Assembly (NCBI RefSeq): GCF_000527035.1 | Contig: NZ_AZUK01000001.1 | Coordinates: 1,708,501-1,772,500 of the forward strand | DNA: 64,000 nt | Reading direction: 5' to 3' | Origin: Tolumonas lignilytica | GTDB taxonomy: Bacteria; Pseudomonadota; Gammaproteobacteria; Enterobacterales; Aeromonadaceae | Part shown: piece by piece, positions 1 through 10,408 of the stretch | Position numbering within the stretch: the stretch's first letter is position 1 | Layout: each line of letters begins with the position of its first letter | Position numbers and translations under genes: made by a program | The notes under the pieces: generated by a model | Database searches by the model: none | Told to the model about the DNA's origin: nothing | The model's input: only the letters and a program-made list of their open reading frames with translations

Positions 1-921
1 CTGAATGATCCGCTCACGGATAAACTGCTGTACCGGATCATGCTCATGCAGCCGGTGCCAGATCAGATAAAGCTCTGCCCGCACCTGTTCCGGTTCAAAT
101 GGCCGCATCACCAACCCGTCAAACAACGGATGATCGACAACCATGATTTCCGGCAGGATAGCCAGCATCGGGCATTCACGCAGGATGGCCGGTATTGCGG
201 TGATCCCTCCGGCGGTGGCCATGATCGGCCGGGAGAGCCCGTGAGCCGTGAAGTGGTTGTCGATAATGGTGGCCGTTTTATGGGAATAGTTTGATGCCAG
301 CTGCGGCACGGTCGCCAGTTCGGCCAGTGACACCGGCTCGTTCAGTGTGAGCTGTTCGGCATGATAGATATAGACGAACCGGCTTTCGGTCAGCAACTGT
401 TGCCGGAACGCCTCACTGAGTTCCCAGTCACCGCCGATGATGGCCATCTCCACCCGCCCCTGGGCAAACGCCTCCGTCAGCAGCGCCATCGGCACCGGCC
501 GGGAGTGCAGATGAATACCGGGTGCCTGTCGGCGCAGTACGCCCAGCAACGAGGGCAGAATCAGGCGTTCCAGATGTTCATGGATCGCGATGTTGACCTC
601 CTGCCGGATGGTCGCCGGATCAAACTGCGGCGGGTTGAGCTGCTGGCGGATCTGTTCCAACCAGGCTGAAACCTGGGGTGCTAGTGCAACGGTACGCGCC
701 GTTGCCTGCATGCGTTGCCCCTGTTTGACAAACAACGGGTCACCGAGCATCTCCCGCAAACGGTTCAGGGCATGACTCATCGCCGATTGGCTTAAACCCA
801 CCCGTTGCGCGGCCCGGGTGACATTCCCCTGTTCGGTAAACAAAGCCTCCAGCACCACCAGCAGATTCAGATCCCAGTGGCGGAACTGCTGGAAAAAGGT
901 ATCAGAACGAGAACCATTCAT
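1..921 (-). CDS. LysR-family transcriptional regulator (3' end cut by window edge)
   Basis: Reading the minus strand from the ATG at 919-921 gives 307 codons open to the window edge, so only the extreme C-terminus can be missing. The N-terminus is a typical LysR winged helix-turn-helix: an LNLLVVLEALF segment, then VTRAAQRVGLSQSAMSHAL and NRLREMLGDPLFVK. A substrate-binding domain follows. The wording resembles the NodD/PnbP-like branch of LysR proteins. An alternative in-frame ATG lies 9 bases upstream (930), but an AGG sits at workable spacing only for the 921 start. The gene is divergent from the MFS transporter at 1006 and probably controls it, as LysR genes commonly do. The effector is not deducible. 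Confidence 0.9.
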   Translation of the reverse strand, partial: MNGSRSDTFFQQFRHWDLNLLVVLEALFTEQGNVTRAAQRVGLSQSAMSHALNRLREMLGDPLFVKQGQRMQATARTVALAPQVSAWLEQIRQQLNPPQFDPATIRQEVNIAIHEHLERLILPSLLGVLRRQAPGIHLHSRPVPMALLTEAFAQGRVEMAIIGGDWELSEAFRQQLLTESRFVYIYHAEQLTLNEPVSLAELATVPQLASNYSHKTATIIDNHFTAHGLSRPIMATAGGITAIPAILRECPMLAILPEIMVVDHPLFDGLVMRPFEPEQVRAELYLIWHRLHEHDPVQQFIRERIIQ

Positions 922-1005
922 TTTGTACATGCCTGATATGTGTATTATCCATTTGATTCATTATAGCGCGTTCTGAACAATGACAACTTCATGCGAGGTG
1001 TCATC

Positions 1006-2478
1006 ATGTTGTACGCAGGTCCGTTAAATCCGCCCGTTATTCGTCAGTTACTCCGAATCAATATCAGCCTTATCGTGAGTGTGGAATTCATCCAGAACGC
1101 CATGCTGTCGTTTGCCTCCGCCTATCTGTGCGGCGGGTTGGGCATGACCCGGCATATGTTCAGCCTGAGCACCGCCGTTTATGCCGGCACCGCCATCATC
1201 ATGATTGCCCAGCATCACTGGCTGGTCTCGCAGCTGGGTTACCGGCGTTTCATCCGTTATGCCCTGCTGTTTTTCGCCGTTGGCGCCCTGCTCTGTGCCA
1301 ACGCGCATACCCCCGGTGCCTATCTCATCGGTCGTTTTATTCAGGCGATCGGCGGCTCGGCCTTCTTCACCGCGGCCCGGGTGCACGTGCAGTTTTTCCC
1401 GCCGACTCCGACCGGACGCGGTCTGGCGATCCGCTATATGGCGTACAGTCTCGTCGGTTGCAGTGCCTCAGCCGCGTTCATCGCGGCGATGCTGCTGGAG
1501 CATTTCAGTTGGCGGGCGCTGTTTCTGCTGCAATTTCCGCAACTGCTGCTGATTTGGTGGCTCAGCGGTAAGACCGTCAGCAATGTGCGCAAACAACGGC
1601 GTACCGGCCGCCTGCACCCCGGCAATATGCTGATGCTGGTCAGTGGCGTGTTTATCCTGCAATGGATCATCGAAAACATGCCCTATGACTTAAGCGAGTT
1701 TCGCCAATGGTTGCTGCTGGTGCCACCCGCTGGCATCGCGCTGGCCTGGTTTATCTGGCGCGAATATCAGCGTCATCATTCGTTGCTGCCGTTTCGCCAT
1801 CTGTTTACCAGCCGCTATCTGATGGGGCTGTTTTATTACGGCATCTGCTATCTGGCACTCTCGTCGGTGAACTATCTGCTGCCGATCTTTCTGCAACAAG
1901 GCATGGGGTTCCCGGTACTCAATTGTGGCATCGTATTAAGCGGTGCGGGTCTCAGCGCCTTATTATTCACCTGGCTGCACCTGCGAATGGCAGCGCAGTA
2001 CCCGCACCAGAAACATTTCCTGTTCTTTGCTTTCAGTTGTCTGGCGCTGTTCGGCTGGCTGTGTAGTCGTTTTACCCCACAGACCCCGCTCTTCGCCATG
2101 CTGCTGCCACTGGTGATCCTCTCCGGCTTCACGGCGATCGGTCAGGGGACGGCGGCCCTGAACACATTCCGTGAAACCGACATCCGGATCTTTTCGCAGG
2201 CTTATCAGACGAAAAACATGCTGCGCGAACTGATGAATTCCACCGGTGTCACGTTGACCAACGTCGTGTTGCAGCATCGGGAAGCGTTGCACTATACCCG
2301 GCTCGCGGAACAGCTCACGCCACAAACCAGTGCGGCCAGTTCTCTGTCGCTGTCCCAACTGGTCTCGCTGACACAACAGCAGGTCACCGTGCTGGCCAGT
2401 CAGGATCTGTTCATGCTGGTGGGTGTTGCCAGTGTGCTGCTGCTGTTATTCAGCGTATGGCAACGGCGGATTATCTGA
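1006..2478 (+). CDS. MFS drug/solute exporter, DHA2-like
   Basis: This is a polytopic membrane protein of 490 residues with many hydrophobic helices and short basic loops, as in 14-helix DHA2 multidrug exporters such as EmrB. I chose the ATG at 1006 because GAGGT lies 6-7 bases before it; the in-frame ATG at 991 has no ribosome binding site. The C-terminal periplasmic stretch before the last helix (residues about 420-465) is rich in Gln, Ser and Thr. No EmrA-like membrane fusion protein is adjacent, so if it exports, it does so alone or with a distant partner. The divergent LysR gene is the probable regulator. The substrate is unknown, and another MFS subfamily is possible. Confidence 0.85.
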   Translation: MLYAGPLNPPVIRQLLRINISLIVSVEFIQNAMLSFASAYLCGGLGMTRHMFSLSTAVYAGTAIIMIAQHHWLVSQLGYRRFIRYALLFFAVGALLCANAHTPGAYLIGRFIQAIGGSAFFTAARVHVQFFPPTPTGRGLAIRYMAYSLVGCSASAAFIAAMLLEHFSWRALFLLQFPQLLLIWWLSGKTVSNVRKQRRTGRLHPGNMLMLVSGVFILQWIIENMPYDLSEFRQWLLLVPPAGIALAWFIWREYQRHHSLLPFRHLFTSRYLMGLFYYGICYLALSSVNYLLPIFLQQGMGFPVLNCGIVLSGAGLSALLFTWLHLRMAAQYPHQKHFLFFAFSCLALFGWLCSRFTPQTPLFAMLLPLVILSGFTAIGQGTAALNTFRETDIRIFSQAYQTKNMLRELMNSTGVTLTNVVLQHREALHYTRLAEQLTPQTSAASSLSLSQLVSLTQQQVTVLASQDLFMLVGVASVLLLLFSVWQRRII

Positions 2479-2492
2479 GGCATTGCCTAAAG

Positions 2493-2519
2493 AAAAAGCG
2501 CCGATCAGGGCGCTTTTTT
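2493..2519. terminator. Bidirectional intrinsic terminator
   Basis: AAAAGCGCC and GGCGCTTTT flank a six-base loop, with A- and T-runs on both sides. It separates the convergent MFS gene and the beta-glucosidase gene and could serve both. Confidence 0.8.
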
Positions 2520-2536
2520 CAGGCAGATTACGGTGT

Positions 2537-4207
<1,671 letters not shown>

Positions 4208-4251
4208 CTATCGGGCTGCCAATGTGGAACGCGTGTAAGACGATTCATTAC

Positions 4252-5838
4252 ATGAAGAAGCTTCTGGGCTGGGTCATACTACTTTCCTGCAGCACCTCAA
4301 CCGAGGCCTTGCCGCTCATCACCACGGCTAGTGGCCAACTGCAAGGCGTCATGGTCAGCCATGATGTGGTCGCTTATAAGGGCATTCCTTATGCGGCACC
4401 ACCTGTGGGCCAACTCCGCTGGCGGGCCCCCCAGCCGGTCACCCCTTGGTCGGGTATTCGTCAGGCAACCCAGTTTGGGCATGATTGTATGCAATATCCA
4501 ACGCCGAAAGATCAGGCATTACCGAAGACTCACCTGTCTGAAGATTGCCTCAATCTGAATATTTGGATGCCTGCACAAACCACCCCACAGAAACGACCGG
4601 TGATGGTCTGGATTTACGGGGGTGGTTTTGTCGATGGCAATACGTCGGCCGATATCTACGACGGCACCGCATTTGCCAAACGCGGCGTCATTCTGGTCAG
4701 CATCAACTATCGGGTCGGCCGCTTCGGATTCTTCGCCCATCCAGCACTCAGCCAAGAAAATGCAGACGGCTTATTGGGTAATTATGGCTATATGGATCAG
4801 ATTGCGGCCTTAAAGTGGGTTCAGAGAAATATTTCTGCCTTTGGCGGCGATCCGGATAACGTCACCCTGTTCGGTGAATCTGCCGGCGGTTATGCCATAC
4901 ACGTGCTGATGACCTCCCCTTTAGCAAAAGGGCTGTTTCATAAAGCCATTATTGAATCAGGCGGGGGGCGCGTAGAGGCAGACAGCAATATCCGGTTACA
5001 AAAGCCGAGCGACAATGGCTATCCCTCCGCAGAAGAAGCAGGATTGCGATTTGCAAGACGACATCATATTACCGGGCAGGATCGCCATGCCCTGGCCGCA
5101 TTAAGAGCCTTGTCGGCCGACGATGTCATGGATCAGTTGAATATGGAAACGGATGAAAATAGCGAGGAAGGGCGAACTTTTGCCGGCCCGATGATTGATG
5201 GAAAACTGGTGACGACCTATCCCACTGATATCTATGAAGCCGGAGCCGGTATCGACATTCCGCTTATCGTCGGGGCGACCGGTAATGATATTGGTGCTGC
5301 CCCTGAAATCAGCACCATGTCACAGGCATTGGATATGCTGGGACACGCGCACAGCGAGCAGGTCAGACAGCTCTACAACCCGGATGACCTCTATATTTTC
5401 CCTGCAGTTAGCGACTTAATCGCCAGCGATCAGATGATGATTGAGCCCGCCAGATTCATTGCCAGAACAGCCGCAGCACAGGGGCAACCGGTATATGAAT
5501 TTCGTTTTTCCTATGTTGCCAGCAGCCTGTGGGCCACCGTGCCGGGTGCCATGCATGCCAGTGAAGTGGCCTATGTGTTTAATACCTTACCTTCGGTGTT
5601 ACTCGATAAGGTCAGCCAACCCGATCGGGCGATGGCAGAGCAGATACAACAATATTGGGTGAACTTTGCCCGCACAGGAGATCCGAACTCGCCCTCGTTA
5701 CCGCATTGGCCCCGTTATGATCCGCAGAAAGATGACATCCTAATATTTTCGCCGAAGGGAGTAACCGAAACGCGTGCGCAACCCGATCCGTGGCGCCAGC
5801 GACTCGATCTGATTGAACAAACTGCGCCGCAATACTGA
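4252..5838 (+). CDS. Type B carboxylesterase, exported
   Basis: An alpha/beta-hydrolase of the carboxylesterase/cholinesterase family, expected to hydrolyse carboxylic esters in the envelope. It shows the type B signature SEDCLNLNIWMP, the oxyanion-hole GGGF loop (WIYGGGFVDGN), the nucleophile Ser in TLFGESAGGYA and the catalytic His in GAMHASEVAY. The frame is open from 4192, but the ATG at 4252 starts a clear export signal, MKKLLGWVILLSCSTSTEA. Cleavage could be after STEA, or at the LLSC lipobox if it is a lipoprotein, although the leader before that Cys is short. With this start the protein has 528 residues. It is convergent with the amidotransferase gene, whose stop is 12 bases away. The natural substrate is unknown. 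Confidence 0.85.
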   Translation: MKKLLGWVILLSCSTSTEALPLITTASGQLQGVMVSHDVVAYKGIPYAAPPVGQLRWRAPQPVTPWSGIRQATQFGHDCMQYPTPKDQALPKTHLSEDCLNLNIWMPAQTTPQKRPVMVWIYGGGFVDGNTSADIYDGTAFAKRGVILVSINYRVGRFGFFAHPALSQENADGLLGNYGYMDQIAALKWVQRNISAFGGDPDNVTLFGESAGGYAIHVLMTSPLAKGLFHKAIIESGGGRVEADSNIRLQKPSDNGYPSAEEAGLRFARRHHITGQDRHALAALRALSADDVMDQLNMETDENSEEGRTFAGPMIDGKLVTTYPTDIYEAGAGIDIPLIVGATGNDIGAAPEISTMSQALDMLGHAHSEQVRQLYNPDDLYIFPAVSDLIASDQMMIEPARFIARTAAAQGQPVYEFRFSYVASSLWATVPGAMHASEVAYVFNTLPSVLLDKVSQPDRAMAEQIQQYWVNFARTGDPNSPSLPHWPRYDPQKDDILIFSPKGVTETRAQPDPWRQRLDLIEQTAPQY

Positions 5839-5849
5839 CCGCCCGAGCA

Positions 5850-6536
5850 CTACGCTCTGACAACATACTCCAGCACCTGTGTCATCCACTGTGCTAACTG
5901 CTGATAGTGTCGCGGCGATGCCGACAAGATCGCATCGGCATCCTGAATGAAGCGGCCTCCGATCAATTCATCGGCGCAATGCATTATCATGCTGCGGGCA
6001 TTGGCTTCCGTGGTTTCGAGGTGACATTGCAAGCCAATGACCCGTTTGCCTAACTGGAAGATCTGGTTGTTACAGGCTTCACTGCTCGCCAGCAAGATGG
6101 CTTGCGCCGGTAATTCAAACGTTTCACCATGCCAGTGAAAGACATTCATACGTGGCGGTAAGGGTAAGACGTCACCTTCAGCAGGTACGCTTTCGATATC
6201 AAACCAGCCAATCTCTTTGGCATAGTTGGAATAAATGCGCGCCCCCTGCGAACTGGCAATCAGTTGTGCACCGAGACAAATCCCCACCACCGGCTTTTCC
6301 GCAGCAATAACTGCCGCCAGAAAGGCTTTTTCAGCCCGCAGCCAGGGATAATGCGCTTCATCATTGGCACTCATCGGCCCACCCAGCACAATCAGCAAGT
6401 CGACGTCAGCCGGCTCGGGTAACGGGTCATTGAAATACAGACGACAATAGCTGATCTCAGCCTGCTGTTGCTCTAACCAGGGTTGGATATTACCCAGCTC
6501 TTCAAAAGGGACATGTTGTAACACATACACACGCAT
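5850..6536 (-). CDS. Class I glutamine amidotransferase domain protein
   Basis: A 228-residue stand-alone GATase-1 protein of the type often annotated as a GMP synthase-like glutamine amidotransferase. The nucleophilic elbow is VVGICLGAQLIA (Cys) and the His-x-Glu pair is in GLQCHLETT, so the triad looks complete. No synthetase domain is fused or adjacent, so it may act as a glutamine or gamma-glutamyl hydrolase; the substrate cannot be told. I chose the ATG at 6536, preceded by GGA at 8 bases. The longer frame from 6569 would add 11 residues that do not look like family sequence. Confidence 0.8.
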   Translation of the reverse strand: MRVYVLQHVPFEELGNIQPWLEQQQAEISYCRLYFNDPLPEPADVDLLIVLGGPMSANDEAHYPWLRAEKAFLAAVIAAEKPVVGICLGAQLIASSQGARIYSNYAKEIGWFDIESVPAEGDVLPLPPRMNVFHWHGETFELPAQAILLASSEACNNQIFQLGKRVIGLQCHLETTEANARSMIMHCADELIGGRFIQDADAILSASPRHYQQLAQWMTQVLEYVVRA

Positions 6537-6589
6537 GATGTTGTTCCATATCAGGGAGGTAAACGGCATGACCAGGCAATGAGTACACT

Positions 6590-6641
6590 AAAAACAATAA
6601 GATGCCGTCTGAATGCATCATAATCTCAATTCAGACAGCAG
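6590..6641 (-). terminator. Bacterioferritin operon terminator containing a neisserial DNA uptake sequence
   Basis: Ten bases after the last bacterioferritin stop codon, TGCTGTCTGAAT (read on the minus strand) pairs with ATTCAGACGGCA around a 14-base loop, with one mismatch in 12. A T-rich tract, TTATTGTTTTT, follows. The distal arm is the exact 12-mer ATGCCGTCTGAA (plus strand 6602-6613), the Neisseria DNA uptake sequence. In Neisseria, inverted uptake sequences commonly form terminators just like this. Confidence 0.8.
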
Positions 6642-6650
6642 AAGGAAAGA

Positions 6651-7118
6651 TTAAATTTGGGATTGCAGATAATTTTGCAGACCAATCTGATCGATGAGAC
6701 GTAACTGTTTTTCCAGCCAGTACGCATGATCAATTTCCGTGTCTTCCAGCTGTTTTTCCAGCATTTCACGGGTCTGATAATCCTGTTCATCTTCACACAG
6801 TTTTATGGCGGCTTTCAGGTTTTTAACCACGCTGTATTCCAGCTCCAGATCGTTTTGCAGCATTTCCGGCACGGTTCTGCCGACATGCAGCGGTTCGCGT
6901 ACGGTCATTTCCGGTGTGCCTTCCAGAAACAGAATCCGTTCAATGATCCAGGAGGCGTGCTGTTTTTCCTCATCAGATTCATGGCTGATACGCTCATATA
7001 ATTTGCTGTATCCCCAATCCTGATACATCCTGGAATGAATAAAATATTGGTCGATGGCTGAAAGCTCACCGGCGAGTAATTTGTTTAACTCGGCAAGGAT
7101 AATGGGTTTGCCTTGCAT
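6651..7118 (-). CDS. bfr: Bacterioferritin subunit with ferroxidase site, lacking the haem ligand Met52
   Basis: A 155-residue four-helix bacterioferritin subunit for iron oxidation and storage in the 24-mer shell. In E. coli Bfr numbering the dinuclear iron ligands are all present: Glu18, Glu51, His54, Glu94 and a Glu-x-x-His pair at 128/131, shifted by one residue. Position 52, the Met that binds haem between subunits, is Lys. This subunit should therefore oxidise iron but not bind haem. It follows the second bfr gene by 9 bases in the same operon and is the promoter-distal member. The paired arrangement and residue pattern resemble Neisseria BfrA. Bfd for iron release is encoded divergently at 7744. 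Confidence 0.92.
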   Translation of the reverse strand: MQGKPIILAELNKLLAGELSAIDQYFIHSRMYQDWGYSKLYERISHESDEEKQHASWIIERILFLEGTPEMTVREPLHVGRTVPEMLQNDLELEYSVVKNLKAAIKLCEDEQDYQTREMLEKQLEDTEIDHAYWLEKQLRLIDQIGLQNYLQSQI

Positions 7119-7127
7119 ACCGCCTCC

Positions 7128-7592
7128 TTACATCTGACTTTGTAAATAGTTCTGAATGCCGGTCGTGGCAATCAGATTTTGCTGTGTTTCCAGCCAGTCG
7201 AGATATTCCTCCTCATATTCCAGGATCTCTTCCAGCAAATCACGACTGACAAAATCCGACGCCTGTTCCGCGACCACAATGGCTTCACGTAATAAGACGA
7301 GCTGATCCTGCTGCAGCGATAAATTACACTGCAGCATCTCTTCCGCATGTTCACCGATGCGCAAATATTCGAGATTCTGCAGATTAGGCAAACCGTCGAG
7401 AAACAAGATCCGCTCAATCAGCGCGTCAGCTTGTTTCATATCCTTAATCGATTTTTTGTAGTCATGCTCATTTAAGGCATTGAAACCAAAGTGGCGGAAC
7501 AGGCGGGCATGCAGGAAATACTGATTGATTGACGTCAATTCCCACGTCAGAACCTTATTGAGCATAGCAATGACAACTTTCTCACCTTGCAT
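7128..7592 (-). CDS. bfr: Bacterioferritin subunit with haem ligand Met52, ferroxidase site degraded
   Basis: A 154-residue bacterioferritin subunit complementary to its neighbour. The haem ligand Met52 is present (KDMKQAD). Four of the six ferroxidase ligands are changed: Glu51 to Asp, His54 to Gln, Glu94 to Gln and His130 to Tyr. Glu18 and Glu127 remain. It is therefore expected to contribute haem and electron transfer rather than iron oxidation, like the BfrB type in Neisseria heteropolymers. It is the promoter-proximal gene of the operon; iron control is likely from the Fur-like box at 7702-7716. A homopolymer of this subunit alone would be a poor iron oxidase. Confidence 0.92.
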   Translation of the reverse strand: MQGEKVVIAMLNKVLTWELTSINQYFLHARLFRHFGFNALNEHDYKKSIKDMKQADALIERILFLDGLPNLQNLEYLRIGEHAEEMLQCNLSLQQDQLVLLREAIVVAEQASDFVSRDLLEEILEYEEEYLDWLETQQNLIATTGIQNYLQSQM

Positions 7593-7701
7593 AGCAGCTC
7601 CTCATGTGGTCACACGCTATACCATTTAGCCTAATCGCTATGGGGGATTTCGCAACTTTATCTGCCTAAAATTTCAGCAACCGCATTGCCAAAATCAATA
7701 A

Positions 7702-7716
7702 TGAGAAGTATTATCA
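7702..7716. promoter_or_regulatory. Fur box between bfr and bfd
   Basis: TGAGAAGTATTATCA matches 12 of 14 positions of the 7-1-7 Fur palindrome (TGATAAT-N-ATTATCA). It sits 27 bases before the bfd start and 110 bases before the bfr start in the shared divergent promoter region, so it probably represses bfd under iron sufficiency and may also affect bfr. Confidence 0.65.
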
Positions 7717-7743
7717 AATAAAGCACCTAGGTGGAGTCTGGTT

Positions 7744-7941
7744 ATGATCATTTGTCATTGTCATGCCGTGAATGACCGACAAATTAAAGAAGCTATCGCG
7801 CACGGCATCGATAGTGTTCGCGGTCTTAACCGTGAGCTTAATGTCGGAAACACCTGTGGTCAGTGCCTGCCTCAGGTTCGCCGCGTACTCGAATCGACCT
7901 TAATGCAAATCGCCGAGCCGTCGCCCAAGAAAGTCGCCTGA
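7744..7941 (+). CDS. bfd: Bacterioferritin-associated ferredoxin
   Basis: A 65-residue BFD-like [2Fe-2S] protein. Four cysteines occur in the family pattern: CHC near the N-terminus (MIICHCHAVND) and CGQC in the middle (NVGNTCGQCLP). Known Bfd proteins dock on bacterioferritin at the haem and pass electrons to it so that stored iron is reduced and released. It is divergent from the two bfr genes and has a Fur-like box just upstream. A GGAG ribosome binding site precedes the ATG. Confidence 0.93.
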   Translation: MIICHCHAVNDRQIKEAIAHGIDSVRGLNRELNVGNTCGQCLPQVRRVLESTLMQIAEPSPKKVA

Positions 7942-7987
7942 GCGACACTCAACCACCATATCCTGATGCCGTTTTGGCACATCTCTT

Positions 7988-8007
7988 TACACCTCATGGG
8001 TGTTTTT
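7988..8007 (+). terminator. Weak intrinsic terminator after bfd
   Basis: ACACC and GGTGT form a five-base stem with a five-base loop followed by five T's, about 45 bases after the bfd stop. The stem is short, so efficiency is doubtful. Confidence 0.4.
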
Positions 8008-8125
8008 CCGTTCTGTTTTCTCCAAATCTGGGTATCAACAAAATATTCTGCGGTTTGGTGTGCTGCATTTTACCTTAGGCTCAGATTGAGCCATGCTTAC
8101 AGAATGTGGATCATGGAAAGAGCCT

Positions 8126-10393
8126 ATGCTGTTAGAATTTATCAAAGGTATCGCACTGCTGTTATCCCTGTGTCTCTTGCAGGGGTTTAATGTTCGCCTT
8201 TGTCACCAGAAGCCACGTCTGGAACAAGCCATTGCGGGTCTGCTCTTCGGCGGCATCGCCGTCATTGGCATGATGAGCCCTGTCCAGTTGGCGCCCGGTG
8301 TTATCTTTGATGCCCGCACCGTGATCCTTAGCATGGCGGGTCTGTTTGGTGGCCCGGTAGTGGCAATTCCGGCAGCGGTGATCGCCGGCGGCTATCGTCT
8401 GTGGCTGGGGGGTGTCGGTGCCCCCATCGGCCTCACCACCGTGGTTGTCGCCGTCAGCAGCGGCTTACTGTATCGCCATCTGTCGCAACGCGGTAAGGTC
8501 AAAACCGGCGCCGTGGCATTATTGCTCTTCGGATTTCTGCTTCATGCTTTCATGGTGCTGATTTTTACGCAGTTTCCGGGCCTGTTGTTTAGTTCTGTGA
8601 TCAGCCAGATCGCCCTACCCTATATCTTCACCTTTGCACTCGGCACCCTGCTGTTAGGGATCATGTTGCAGGATATTGTCAAGAGAACCCAGATGGAGCA
8701 GGCGTTACTGGATAGCGAAGCACGCCTGCGGGCCGTGATCCACGCGATCCCGGATATTATGGTGGTGTTGGATGAAGACGGCTATTACCGAGAGGTTCTC
8801 TCCTCTCCCTCGCATCTGTTTTACTCGTCCGCTTCCGAATTAGTGGGGCAGTCGCTGTATACGTTTTTACCCCAAGAAACTGCCGAGCGCCTGCTGACCT
8901 GCATTCGTGAAAGCCTGCGCACAGCAGAGCCGCAAGCCATTGAATATGAACGCGACACTCCCTTGGGTCATCGCTTATTTGAAGGGCGGGTGCAACCACT
9001 GGATTACCACCTTGGCGGAAAACGGATGGTGGTTTTTCTGGCCCGTGACATCACGGAACGGAAAGTGAAAGAAGATGAAATCAGTTATCTCGCTTTCTAC
9101 GATCACCTCACCGGCCTGCCCAATCGCCGCCTCCTGCAAGACCGTCTGAATCAGGCGCTGGCATTCAGTGCCCGCTCCGGCCAGCTCGGTGCCTTACTGT
9201 TCATTGATCTGGACAACTTTAAGACGCTGAATGACAGCCAGGGCCATGATATCGGTGACTTGTTGCTGCAACAGGTGGCGGGTCGCATCTCGAAATGTGT
9301 CCGGGAAACAGACACCATTGCCCGTTTGGGCGGCGATGAATTTGTCGTCATGCTGGAACAACTTGGTTCACAGGAAGAACTGGCCGCCACGCAGGGAAAA
9401 AGTATCGGTGAAAAAATTCTCAACGAACTGCGGCGCCCCTATCAGTTGGCGGGCAATGAATATAACAGCACCGCCAGTATCGGCATCACGCTGTTTAACG
9501 CGCACAAGGAAAACAGCGAAGAGTTGATGAAACGCGCCGATATTGCGATGTATCAGGCAAAATCGGCGGGCCGTAATACCTTGCGCTTCTTCGATGACAA
9601 AATGCAATCGCTCGTCAGCTCCCGCATCGGACTGGAAAATGATCTGCGGGAAGGCATCCGCCAGCAGCAACTGGTGCTCTATTATCAGCCACAGGTGGAT
9701 TTGCATGGTCGTATCGTGGGCGCAGAAGCCCTGGTTCGCTGGCAGCATCCTGAACGAGGGATGATCTCTCCGGCGGAATTCATCCCGCTCGCGGAAGAGT
9801 GCGGCCTGATCCTGCAACTCGGTGATTGGGTGCTCAACGAGGCGTGCCAGCAATTGCAGCGCTGGAGCATCCATCCGGACACCTCTCATATTTCGCTGGC
9901 GGTCAACATCAGTGCCCGCCAGATCCATCAACCCGATTTCGTGGAGAAGGTGCTGACCGCCGTGCAACTCGCCAACATCCTCCCGCATCGCTTAAAACTG
10001 GAACTCACGGAAAGCCTGTTGCTGGCAGACACCGAGGAGATCATCCAGAAAATGATTGTCCTGAAAACATTCGGCATCGGCTTCTCTCTGGATGACTTTG
10101 GCACCGGTTATTCATCGCTGTCGTATCTGAAGCGTTTGCCGCTGGATCAGTTAAAAATCGACCAGTCGTTTGTCCGAGATCTGCTGACAGACCCTAATGA
10201 TGCCGCCATTGCCAGTATGGTGGTGACGCTGGCCCACAGCATGGGGCTCAACGTCATCGCCGAAGGGGTGGAAACCGAAGCCCAGCGTAATCGGTTAGCC
10301 ACGCTGGGCTGTTATACCTATCAGGGCTATCTCTTTGGTCGTCCGGCACCGGCCGAGATGCTCACGCCGCTCTCATCCGAGAAAATCCTCTGA
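8126..10393 (+). CDS. Membrane PAS-GGDEF-EAL protein with 5TMR-LYT sensor domain
   Basis: A 755-residue cyclic-di-GMP turnover protein. Residues 1-190 are hydrophobic and match the five-helix LytS/YhcK sensor domain (for example IFDARTVILSMAGLFGGP). A PAS domain follows (ARLRAVIHAIPDIMVVLDEDG), then a GGDEF domain with an intact RLGGDEF active loop. The EAL domain keeps EALVRW, the metal-site DDFGTGYSSL and EGVET. Both synthase and phosphodiesterase sites look intact, so net activity cannot be told. The ATG at 8126 is preceded by GGAAAGAG at good spacing; the frame extends to 8093 without a ribosome site. It is a single gene, convergent with the hydrolase at 10409. Confidence 0.92.
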   Translation: MLLEFIKGIALLLSLCLLQGFNVRLCHQKPRLEQAIAGLLFGGIAVIGMMSPVQLAPGVIFDARTVILSMAGLFGGPVVAIPAAVIAGGYRLWLGGVGAPIGLTTVVVAVSSGLLYRHLSQRGKVKTGAVALLLFGFLLHAFMVLIFTQFPGLLFSSVISQIALPYIFTFALGTLLLGIMLQDIVKRTQMEQALLDSEARLRAVIHAIPDIMVVLDEDGYYREVLSSPSHLFYSSASELVGQSLYTFLPQETAERLLTCIRESLRTAEPQAIEYERDTPLGHRLFEGRVQPLDYHLGGKRMVVFLARDITERKVKEDEISYLAFYDHLTGLPNRRLLQDRLNQALAFSARSGQLGALLFIDLDNFKTLNDSQGHDIGDLLLQQVAGRISKCVRETDTIARLGGDEFVVMLEQLGSQEELAATQGKSIGEKILNELRRPYQLAGNEYNSTASIGITLFNAHKENSEELMKRADIAMYQAKSAGRNTLRFFDDKMQSLVSSRIGLENDLREGIRQQQLVLYYQPQVDLHGRIVGAEALVRWQHPERGMISPAEFIPLAEECGLILQLGDWVLNEACQQLQRWSIHPDTSHISLAVNISARQIHQPDFVEKVLTAVQLANILPHRLKLELTESLLLADTEEIIQKMIVLKTFGIGFSLDDFGTGYSSLSYLKRLPLDQLKIDQSFVRDLLTDPNDAAIASMVVTLAHSMGLNVIAEGVETEAQRNRLATLGCYTYQGYLFGRPAPAEMLTPLSSEKIL

Positions 10394-10408
10394 ACCGGAT
10401 CGACCCCA

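Noticed and set aside
361-775. Open frames on the plus strand between 40 and 775
   Set aside because: They are shadows of the LysR gene, which is open on the minus strand through the window edge.
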